From assembly GCA_003339415.1 (NCBI GenBank), contig PDHQ01000196.1:1-57126 (forward strand): a stretch of 57,126 nucleotides of DNA. The letters run 5' to 3'. This document shows, piece after piece, positions 43,178-51,491 of the stretch. Positions within the stretch are counted from its first letter, which is position 1, and each line of letters starts with the position of its first letter. This stretch comes from Ophiocordyceps camponoti-saundersi (nom. inval.) (taxonomy: Eukaryota; Ascomycota; Sordariomycetes; Hypocreales; Ophiocordycipitaceae). Made by a program: the position numbers and the translations under genes. The notes beneath the pieces are model-generated. The model searched no databases and was not told where the DNA came from. It was given only the letters and a program-made list of their open reading frames with translations.

Positions 43178-44917
43178 ATGAGTCTGGGCTTTCTTTTCAG
43201 CAATGCCGCCACCTCGTTGGTCAATTCCATACCTCCAGCCATCCAGAAGGTGAATGACCAATACAAGTTCCCCTACTATGAGCCGAACAACGCCAGCGAA
43301 ACCTGCTTAGGATCAGAGCAATGGTGCCAAAGGCGAGGAGACAAGTATTCATGTCTCAAGGAGAGGGAAATCATACCCTTCATGTATCCCAGCAGCACGT
43401 CATGTTCCGATCTCACGGAAGAATGCTTGGGAACAAGTCGATACTGCCATTGGATCGAGAGTGAGAACGAGGATCAATGCCTTCAAGCGCGGGAACCCGA
43501 GCCAAGGCATCCCTTCATAACCATAACAACAGCGCAGCCGCCCTGCAGGGGCTTCTTCGAGTACTGCGTGGGCACGAGGAGTTGGTGCGCTTCCCAGAAG
43601 CATCGTAGGGAGACGACGGAGGAGGAATGTCTCAAGAATCGAGAGGCCGAGCGGAAGCTTCCGTTTTTGAAAGCCGACCCGGCATGTCAAGCCTCTTCTA
43701 AACAGCAAGAGAAGTGTGTCGGAACGGAGAAATGGTGCGCTTCCGTCCAGCGGGTAGAGACGAAAGAGCTGTGTCTTCGAGGACGGGAAACTCCAAAGCT
43801 TCCCTTTATAAAAACCAAGGGCCGCGTTCCCAACTGCGAGGAGACTTCGGAGCAGTGCAAGGGAACGAAGAAATGGTGCTCTTCTTCCGATCGTGAAGAA
43901 GAGACAGAGAAAGAGTGTCTCGCCAACCGGGAACCAGAAGTGAAGCTCCCCTTCCGAAGCTTCAACCAGACATGTCAAGACATATCCGAAGAATGCCTGG
44001 GAACAGAGACATGGTGCAACCAGCATCGTCCTCAAGGTCAGACTGAGAAGGAATGCCTCGACGATCGTGAAGCTGAACAGCTGCCGTTCTTTCCGCCCGC
44101 TCACGACAAGGAGTGTGCCAAGCTCATCGCTTCGTGTACTTCCGCTTCGTGTAATTTCGAGGGGAAGAAACCGGAGCGGTGTCTCGGGACTGACGCCTGG
44201 TGCTCGCTTGCCAAGAATCCGGCAGAGTGTCGTAAGAAGAGGGGACCGAAGTCGAAGCTGCCCTTCATACGGCCCGGCAACTTCATCGAAGCCTGTGTGG
44301 GGACCAAGGTCTGGTGCGCGTCTGGTTCTCATCGTCAAGAGGGGAGTGAGGAAGCATGCCTGAAGGAGCGGCATCAACCACTGAGACCGAAGCCTGCTCC
44401 GGGGAGCAATCCCCCGCAGAGCTCTTCCCAACAGGGGTCTGACGGTCAGGGCGTTCCGGTGAAGAAGCCTGAGGGACAGGGCATTCCCGGGAAGAAGCCC
44501 GAGGTTCAGATGCCCCCCGAGCAGATGCCTTCTCAGAAGACGCCTGGCAGTCAGGGCACTACCCAGCAGAGGCCCGAGGTTCAGAGCCCTTCCCAGCAGG
44601 TGCCCCCCGAGCAGAGGCCTGGCAGTCAGGGCACTGCCCAGCAGAGGCCCGAGGTTCAGAACCCTTCCCAGCTGGTGCCCCCCGAGCAGAGGCCTGGCAG
44701 TCAGAGCAGTACCCAGCAGAGCCCTGAGGTTCAGAACCCTTCCCAGCAGGTGCCCTCCGAGCAGAGGCCTGGCAGTCAGAGCACTACCCAGCCGAGGCCT
44801 GACGGTCAGAGTAATGCCCAGCAAAGACCTGAGGCTCAGATGCCTTCCCAGCAGATGCCTGAGGGTCACAAGAACGTTGCTCCCGCCGCCACCGTCTCCT
44901 GTAAGCAGCCTCGGTGA
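43178..44917 (+). CDS. cysteine-rich eight-repeat protein with Pro/Gln tandem tail
   Basis: Single exon, 579 residues, family not recognised. An in-frame TAG lies 15 bases upstream of the ATG, so the start is firm unless a spliced leader exon exists. The N-terminus (MSLGFLFSNAATSLVNSIPP) is only weakly hydrophobic, so secretion is uncertain. Residues about 40-405 hold eight divergent repeats of 40-55 residues. The core is C-x-G-[TS]-x2-[WY]-C (CLGSEQWC, CLGTSRYC, CVGTRSWC, CVGTEKWC, CKGTKKWC, CLGTETWC, CLGTDAWC, CVGTKVWC). One Cys precedes it and an E-C-L-x2-R-E element follows, and most units are joined by an LPF linker. The seventh unit has extra cysteines. Residues about 425-560 are a 25-residue Pro/Gln/Ser repeat (QRPGSQ, QQRPEVQ, PSQQVPPEQ). 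First gene of a three-member tandem array. Confidence 0.8.
   Translation: MSLGFLFSNAATSLVNSIPPAIQKVNDQYKFPYYEPNNASETCLGSEQWCQRRGDKYSCLKEREIIPFMYPSSTSCSDLTEECLGTSRYCHWIESENEDQCLQAREPEPRHPFITITTAQPPCRGFFEYCVGTRSWCASQKHRRETTEEECLKNREAERKLPFLKADPACQASSKQQEKCVGTEKWCASVQRVETKELCLRGRETPKLPFIKTKGRVPNCEETSEQCKGTKKWCSSSDREEETEKECLANREPEVKLPFRSFNQTCQDISEECLGTETWCNQHRPQGQTEKECLDDREAEQLPFFPPAHDKECAKLIASCTSASCNFEGKKPERCLGTDAWCSLAKNPAECRKKRGPKSKLPFIRPGNFIEACVGTKVWCASGSHRQEGSEEACLKERHQPLRPKPAPGSNPPQSSSQQGSDGQGVPVKKPEGQGIPGKKPEVQMPPEQMPSQKTPGSQGTTQQRPEVQSPSQQVPPEQRPGSQGTAQQRPEVQNPSQLVPPEQRPGSQSSTQQSPEVQNPSQQVPSEQRPGSQSTTQPRPDGQSNAQQRPEAQMPSQQMPEGHKNVAPAATVSCKQPR
44461..44870 (+). repeat. 75-bp coding tandem repeat
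   Basis: Near-identical 75-bp units, clearest at 44542, 44617, 44692 and 44767 (each begins GCCTGGCAGTCAG), encode the Pro/Gln tail of the eight-repeat protein. The exact multiple of three keeps the frame, so copy number can change without breaking the gene. Confidence 0.85.
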
Positions 44918-47073
44918 AGAAGGGAGAGGTAGAGAGAGGTAGAAAGGAGAGAAGGGAACAGGCTCTGCCCCCAGAGAGATCAAGTGCTTCAAGGTCAATT
45001 AACAAACGGGCTAGCTGTAACAAAGAACCAGGTTTGTTTGTTTGTTTTTCCTCTTCTCATCACTTCAGCTTATAGTGAATCTATTCCAAGTCTTATCCAC
45101 AGCATCGCAACGTGTTGTTCGATTGCAAAGCCGACAAGAGACTAGATGACCAACCCGGACAGCCACCAGAAGCCTGTAGCTCGTGATTCCGAGACGGGAA
45201 AGAGAAAGAGGAAATCATTCAACACCAATCGGGCTTTCCATCCGTACGCAGTCTGTGGAAAGTGAGGCTTAGAGAGGCTGTATCATGCATGTTGTGAACA
45301 AACTCTTATACGGCTAGGTTCGGCTTTCTTTATTTCATATGGTTAGGCTCGGTTTTGATTATGTTGATAGGGTTAACTGGCGGGTAAGGGCAAGGCAGAT
45401 CGGCAACGCTTGCTTAAAAGGGTAGTCCCTGGGAGCTTGGGTAAGGTCGAGCGAGTTTAAAGTGCCATGGTAAGGCTGAAGCCCCATTAGTCTATGTAGT
45501 TCTAGGGATTAAGCTTGAATGAAGCTTAAATGCCTGTTTTAAAGGAATGATGGCATCAAAGTCACAAACATAAGAGGAGTTAAACATGTTGATGAGGGCG
45601 GGACTGAGAGCTGTATATCCTTTTCTCTCTATCCTTACACATACATACAAGGCCGTCTACCTACCTATAAGGCCTCTGTTAACTTATGATATATACAGCC
45701 ACGGCAAACAAGAACCTTATCAGTCCTCCTTGGATAAATGTAGCAAGGCAGATCGGCAATGCTTGCTTAAACGGGTAGTCTTTGGAAGCTTGACTAAGGT
45801 CGAGTGAGTACCTAGGTACCTATGTATAAGGAGCTCGAATCTGGTCAGGTGAGCATGACGTAACAAGACAAGGCCGAAGTCCCCCCTTAGTGTACATACA
45901 GTATGTGCCCACCTACCTAGTAAAGGGTTAAGCTTAATTGCCCGCTTTTAAGCTTAACTGGGGGCCCTAAACAAACTACTCTATCAGAATCATATACATG
46001 TGTATATGAGAGGAGTTGAGACATGCTGATAAAACGCGGGACTAAGAGTTCCCTCCCATCTTTTCTCTCCCTATCCTTATACAAGGCTCTGTTGGAACAG
46101 ATGCAGCGGCCGCCAATAAAGAATCAATCGACCGAATCATACAGCGAGGCAGATTTTTCATCATCGTTTTCCTCCCCAGCCGAGATGGCGGCGTAATTCC
46201 AAGGACGCAGCAAGACTCGCCGACGACGCTGTCGTATTTCCATCACCAAGCAGGCTTACTCCTTCGTGACCGACTCAAGCTGACTTTTTGATCCGTTGAT
46301 AGACGACAACATCCCCAACTGTGTAAACAGCTTTGCTTCTCCACGTATAGCATACGGTAGAATCAGTCTCTCTGGCAGTTGTCATACAACGTGGGCAATT
46401 AATATAAGTTGTACAGAAGATCAGACGCCTGCTTAGATTCAGTGATTTCATGTTACTGATCGGCCTCTCACATTCCCGTAAAGGCTGTTTTCATGTGAGC
46501 CGAGTCAAGCATCGTTGATGAATAGATATATGGAGCTGAGAGCCCCATCTACTCTTCCAAATCCCTTCGGCCGCTCTCTATTTATAGGACCTCTATTCAT
46601 GTATGTATGTATGTACAGAAATACATACAAACACAGCCACATACGGATATAGTCTTTGAATTCCTTTGCCAAGGAGTGATTCCATCTTCCTCGTGACCAA
46701 TGCAAGCAGCCAAGAATAGGCCTCTCGTCATCATGTCCTCCTCATCCGGTGCCGACAACCGGTTGCGCCACGGCAAAACTTGCGATGGCTGTGGTAATCG
46801 ATATCTTTAGTTGATCTTGCTGGGTTCTTCCTTTCTGCCTGCTTCATGCTGTTCCTTGCCATCGCCCTTGTCAAGTGTCGACTTTCTTTCAGCCTCGCCA
46901 TGTCGTGTCACTTGTCAGGCCAAGGCAACGGCACGTGTATATAAAGACCGACTGTTTCTCCCCGTCTCGGCAACTAGAACATCATCATCTGCTCTTCTTC
47001 TTCCTCTTCTTCATCACTTACCTCAACCATACACACACATATAACCTTGACTTCTCCACCAATCATCTCCAAG
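44918..47073. other. duplicated spacer between array genes 1 and 2
   Basis: Contains two related blocks, about 45356-45650 and 45742-46295. Both carry GGCAGATCGGCAA, GCTTGCTTAAA, GGGTAGTC and a later GGGACTGAGAG/GGGACTAAGAG. The second block continues with GCGAGGCAGATTT and GGCGTAATTCCAAG, which recur 3' of gene 2. No intact coding sequence is present between or after the blocks. A CT-rich leader precedes 47074. Confidence 0.7.
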
Positions 47074-47538
47074 ATGAAGTTCTCCCTTGCTCTCATCGCA
47101 AGCGTCGCCTCGCTGGCCCAGGCCCTACCTCGAGGCCATTCGATAAACCCCTATGGCTACGATCCCAAAGCGCCCATTATCTTCCCAGGGGAGGAAGATG
47201 AGCAACAAGTCCCCAAGCAGAGCAAAGCCGGGTCGAAGCTCCCCTTTATAAGCGTACCGGAATGGGGCGCCTCATGCCGAAGGAACGACGAAGGTTGCAT
47301 CGGAACAAGAGCCTGGTGCGCTTCCGAATACACCCGCGAAGAGAAGAGCGAGCAGAAATGCCTCGACGGCCGCGAACCCGAACCCAAGCTCCCCTTCATA
47401 AGCGTACCGGAATGGGGCGCCTCATGCCGAAGAAACGACGAAGGATGCATCGGAACAAGAGCCTGGTGCGCTTCCGAATACACCCGCGAAGAGAAGAGCG
47501 AGGAGGAATGCCTCCGACGACGAGAAACAGAGAAGTGA
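47074..47538 (+). CDS. secreted two-repeat cysteine-rich protein
   Basis: Single exon, 154 residues. The frame is open nine codons further upstream, but the first ATG is 47074 and gives a textbook signal peptide (MKFSLALIASVASLAQA, cleavage near residue 17-18). A propeptide-like stretch of about 38 residues follows, then two repeats of 50 residues, KLPFISVPEWGAS to C-L-x2-R-E, each with four Cys and the core CIGTRAWC. Over the first 112 bp the two repeats differ at about three bases, so the duplication is recent or homogenised. Secreted, small and disulfide-rich; function unknown. This is the second member of the array and the best template for judging the family's native start. Confidence 0.85.
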   Translation: MKFSLALIASVASLAQALPRGHSINPYGYDPKAPIIFPGEEDEQQVPKQSKAGSKLPFISVPEWGASCRRNDEGCIGTRAWCASEYTREEKSEQKCLDGREPEPKLPFISVPEWGASCRRNDEGCIGTRAWCASEYTREEKSEEECLRRRETEK

Positions 47539-47540
47539 AG
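47241..47540 (+). repeat. 150-bp tandem repeat within the two-repeat gene
   Basis: Two units, 47241-47390 and 47391-47540, nearly identical for their first 112 bp and diverging at the end, where the second copy terminates the gene. The unit length of 150 bp equals 50 codons. Confidence 0.9.
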
Positions 47541-48337
47541 CTGAGCAGAGAAGCCCTGACAGGATAGGGTTCTCATGGATAGGGAAACGACGGGCTTTTC
47601 CCCTGTTTGCTTGTTACAAAAGCTAGAAGAACGATAGACACACTCCTTTGATAGAAAATATACATTCGCTCCTTTCAAGTCCCCCCCGCGTCGATGGCAT
47701 CGTGACTTGTTAGTTGAGAGAAGACTACATTTCCAAACAGCCACGTAACATGACCGGGCTTTCACATGTATGCAGTCGCGAATCGAAAAAGGCTGTGTAT
47801 GTTTGTTTTCCGTCTGAACCAAGTTTCATAGGGTTAGGGTTTTGGTTGAGTTACTACAAGGTTAGCTAGTGGGCGACACCGTGACGGCAAGGCATATCGG
47901 GTCCCTGGAGCTTGAGTAAGGTTGAGTGAGAATGACGTAGTTGTAAGTCCCCCCCCCCCCCTTAGTATGGGTTAGTTGAGCTTAGATGCCCCTGCTGTGA
48001 ATGAGACTCCATCAGAATCATGAAAGAGGTTTCCCGCTGTAAGTGAGAGGAGCCAAGACATGTTGACAAAACTCGGAACTGATCTCCCCATATCCTTCCT
48101 TGCAACAAACACGTACGGATTACAGCCACCCCCGCCGATGGGGGGGAACCAATCCATCCGATCAAAACGGCGAGGCAGATTTCTCGTCATCGTCTTGGCC
48201 CCCGGCGAAGAAAAGACGACGTAATTCAAGTCACCGGCTGGGAAGAAACGGGCCGGAGCAAAGACTCGCGACGAGGCTGCTCCGAACCCGATATTCAGCC
48301 TTTCCCCCTTCTGACTGACTCGTTATCCGTCGAGGAT
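47539..48337. other. duplicated spacer between array genes 2 and 3
   Basis: From 47828 the sequence is a diverged copy of the 45356-46295 spacer: GGCAAGGC, AGCTTGAGTAAGGT, TGACGTAG, ATCAGAATCAT, GAGGAG, ACATG(T/C)TGA, then GCGAGGCAGATTT. It includes a 13-base C run (47949-47961) and a telomere-like motif (47829-47842). No gene in it. Confidence 0.7.
47829..47842 (+). repeat. short telomere-like repeat
   Basis: TAGGGTTAGGGTTTT at the start of the third duplicated spacer block. The corresponding place in the first block (about 45369) has only one unit, ATAGGGTTAACT. Confidence 0.45.
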
Positions 48338-48891
48338 ATGAAGCCCTCGCAACCGTCACCTCGCTGGTATGCGCCCTACCCGAAGGCGACACGATCATCC
48401 CCCCAAGGTACCCCAAGAGTTTAGGTCACTCGAAAGCATCAATAGGCCATGGCCACGGACAGAAATATACGCCGGCAGTCAACCCCAGTTCCCAGACTGG
48501 AGGTTTCTCGAAATCAGCAATGGACCATGGCCAGGGACAGAAACAAGATTCGGCAGTTAACTCGCAGCACAAATCCAAGCCAAAGTCTCCGTCCACCCCC
48601 AAGCCGGGTAAATCTACGCCAAAGTTGCCGTTTATCCCCGAGCCGACAGGTATCGCTTGTCGAGCAAATAAGGAGGAATGCGTCGGAACAAAGGCCTGGT
48701 GCGCTAGCGGAAGCCGTAAAGAGAGGCAGCAGGAATGCCTCGACGCCCGCGAACCCGAACCCAAGTCCACCCTCCAACGGACGCCGTCACAAGTAAAGAA
48801 CGACACTGTCTGGGCTCGGGGAAGTTTCTCATCATCCCGAAAGCCACGAGGATTATCTCCAACGACTTCTCTCCCCTACTTCGAAAACTAA
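48338..48891 (+). pseudogene. one-repeat cysteine-rich paralogue with frameshifted signal peptide
   Basis: An ATGAAG at 48338 aligns with the start of the two-repeat gene at 47074. Relative to that gene, the signal-peptide region lacks 13 bp before the shared CCTCGCTGG, so translation from this ATG ends at a TAG near 48421. The frame that carries the family domain is open from the signal-peptide remnant (TVTSLVCALPEGD) to the TAA at 48891. It encodes His/Gly/Gln-rich sequence, one repeat (KLPFIPEP, CVGTKAWC, ECLDAREPEPK) and an unrelated tail. The first ATG in that frame is 48520, which would give a 123-residue product without a signal. Best read as a decaying copy, though an intracellular product cannot be excluded. 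Confidence 0.65.
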
Positions 48892-50099
48892 ACACTCAAG
48901 GGGGAACCTCTGTTCCGATCTTGTCGGCCGTTGGGGAAAAAAAAGACGGGCCTCAACACATGCTATGAGAAATATCACAACGCTCGCTGTTTGCTTTGGG
49001 ATATAGGGCCTTTTTCTTCTTCTTCCGCATTCGCTTAACTTCAGTTGGAACGCCCTGAGAAGAGAGCAGTAGCCGGCACGAGATAGCCCTCATAGACAGA
49101 GTGCTTGAGTAACAAAACGACGGGCTGATGCTATTTGCTTTTGATGACACGAGATAGCTGTTAACCCCAATATACGGTCCTTTGAAAAGAGGAAGCAATG
49201 CTCCCCTTGCATATACCTAGAGAATATCCCGAGTGGTGGTTGTGTAAAGTCGATCAAGACGATCAAGTCCGGTAAAGAGAGCGGGAAACACCATCGTATC
49301 ATGCATTTGAAAAGGACAAAACGTTCATATAATAACTTTTTCTCTTCCGAATAGTTGAAGAAACGGTCTATGTATGTGTATAAGCATAGAGTCAGTCTCT
49401 CTAGCAGTTGTTATATAACGCAGGTAACACATAGAAGAGTGTACGGATATAAAACCAGACAGAAAGACGAGGGAAAAGAACTCAGGTTCCGTTACCCCGT
49501 AATTCGCTAAGAAGAAACCAACTTCCAAGCATGTATAAGAAAGCTAACAGAACCCTAACCCTAAACACCCCTTCTCAACCCCCAATCGCCCGTCATGCCG
49601 AGTACAGCTTGGTGTTGCATACGTACATACATACATACACGCCTGCTTTTAAATGAATCAACTAGAAAGAATCACAGAGAGTTCGGTGGGATTAGAAAAA
49701 GGTCCATCCAAGTTGAGCCGAGTCAAACGAGGAAAACTGCCTTGGGTATCTTCGCCATAACTACGACTGAAGGTGCACTGGTTATTTTCACTCATATCTG
49801 ATCGCGTGACAGAATCACAGCCACCGCCAAGCATCTCCTTCGAATTAATACGGAGTGGATTTCTCAACATCGTATCCTGCAGTGAAGAAAGGCTACGTAC
49901 GAACATGCGTACGCAATTCGTCGGCTGCTGGGAACCCCTCATCGACGACGTCTCCGATGTTGGCTGTGTAAAGTCGATCAAGACTAGAAAGAGGAAAGAG
50001 CCGGAACTCAAAAGGAGCGTCAAGTAAGAAAAGGGCGCCGGTCATCTAGCATCGATCCCCCCCCCCCCCCCCCATAATGTCGGCTCATATCAACACCCG
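48892..50099. other. spacer after the array with further duplicated fragments
   Basis: No gene. 49370-49450 (AGTCAGTCTCTCTAGCAGTTGT) is a copy of 46355-46420 (AATCAGTCTCTCTGGCAGTTGT). TGTGTAAAGTCGATCAAGAC occurs at both about 49240 and 49965. Contains a telomere-like motif (49551-49566) and a 17-base C run (50057-50073). Confidence 0.55.
49551..49566 (-). repeat. short telomere-like repeat
   Basis: AACCCTAACCCTAAAC, two full CCCTAA units, in the spacer 3' of the array; opposite orientation to the motifs at 41968 and 47829. Confidence 0.5.
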
Positions 50100-50984
50100 C
50101 TACAACTTAGCCACCACCTCAACCTTCCGATGAGGAACGCCCAAACTCGTATAAATCTGTTCAAACCTACACCCAAGGTCAGCAACGCTCCCCAATCTCA
50201 ACCAAACTCATCAAACAACAAGCCCCCTCGTTCCCCAAATAACTCACCGATCGCTCCCAAAGAAAGGCTCACCCCTCCCCTCCGCATTCGAAACCCACAA
50301 CCAAGGCGCACCAAAGGCCCCCAGCTCAAGCGCCTTCGAAGTCTCCGCCTCGAGGAGAGAGCGCATAGACTCCCTGCCGGCCATGATACGCCGGACCTCC
50401 TGTGCAGGGAACAGGCCATCGTCCACAAGCGCATACTCCAGCACGGCGTCATCCCAGAGGTTGGCGTGCGGGGGCTTCCAGAAGCGACGGAACAGTCGCA
50501 GCATCGCCTGGTGGAAGGTCGAGGGCGAGTAGTTGGCCTTGATGAAGAGCAAGGCTCGTAGAGGGGAGGGCGTCTTCGCCAGCGAGAGTAGATCCTTGGG
50601 CATGCCCCAGTCTGTCAGGCCGACTTGGCGAGCCGCCCTCCTCGTGTCGTGGACTAAGTATCGACCCTTGGCTTTGTTCATCCATGGAGGCTTGTTGCCG
50701 GCGCCGTTCATGATGGCGCCTAGGAAGACTGGGTGGAAGCTTTGTTTGGTGTTCGTTCGTACATGCCAATGTCTCAGCGAGCATCTTGAACATCTGTTTT
50801 CGTCACTCACTCGACCTTCACCCCGTGCGCTGCCAGCTTATCCAGGTTGGCTAGCAGGTCGACGAAGGCGACGTAGCTGAAGAAGGACGCTGCAGCCGAT
50901 GCGTCAGCGTCGTCAGCTAGGGAATGGGGACCCTCGCGGAGACTTACCAATGTCCAGGTAACAGTCGATGCGGCCGCCGCCCAT
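50100..50984 (-). CDS. kappa-class glutathione S-transferase / HCCA isomerase-like (DsbA fold)
   Basis: Predicted 224-residue protein. Minus-strand exons: 50984-50948, 50889-50811, 50739-50248 and 50166-50100; introns of 58, 71 and 81 bp with GT-AG ends and an exact frame. The N-terminal strand MGGGRIDCYLDI and the following ASFFSYVAFV match the GSTK/2-hydroxychromene-2-carboxylate isomerase start, where a Ser contacts glutathione. Further signatures: FHPVFLGAIMNGAGNKPPW, KAKGRYLVHDTRRAARQVGL, the helical insertion (FHQAMLRLFRRFWKPPHANL), and GAFGAPWLWVSNAEGRGEPF with the cis-Pro. In eukaryotes the class sits in mitochondria or peroxisomes. Substrate unknown. Confidence 0.9.
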
Positions 50985-51491
50985 GATGATGACGATTAGT
51001 GATGATGATGCTGACTTGATATGTCGTGGATAAGCGAGAGTGTGTATGAGAAGAGATGGATGGACGTCGGTCGGAGTCGGAGCCAGGTTTATTCCGCGTC
51101 ACCACACCTTCATGATGCTCACACTACCTTGGCCAAAGTGTGTAAGCCTCCGTCATCACCCGTCAGTATCACCCATCAGTATCACCCATCACCCATCACT
51201 CATCATCATCATCATCCCCCATGTCATAGTCACATCATATTAACACAATATTCCATTGTGCATGATATCCTCTAAAGTGTACACACATGGCGTCATCTAT
51301 GCCGCAAAACTCCAGGGCCCATCATTCATGAGGCCACACACGCTTGAGTCCCCAAACTGACAGGGATATCAAAAGCACACGAGGTTACCCCCTGGAAAGA
51401 ACAAGAACAAAAAGGGGGGACGATGCCTCTTCTCGTCCATCATCGGCCAAAAACACCTCGCTCGATCCGTCGGTAGGTCGACGCTTGATCC
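50985..51491. other. spacer GST-kappa / YTA7
   Basis: 507 bp with an imperfect CATCAGTATCACC repeat and (CAT)n at about 51160-51222. Nothing else recognised. Confidence 0.5.

Noticed and set aside
43400..44998. 532-codon open frame antisense to the eight-repeat gene
   Set aside because: It is the mirror of a repetitive, stop-poor coding sequence; its Leu/Arg repeats simply reflect the Pro/Gln and Cys repeats of the sense strand, and the sense product has conserved cores shared with two neighbours.
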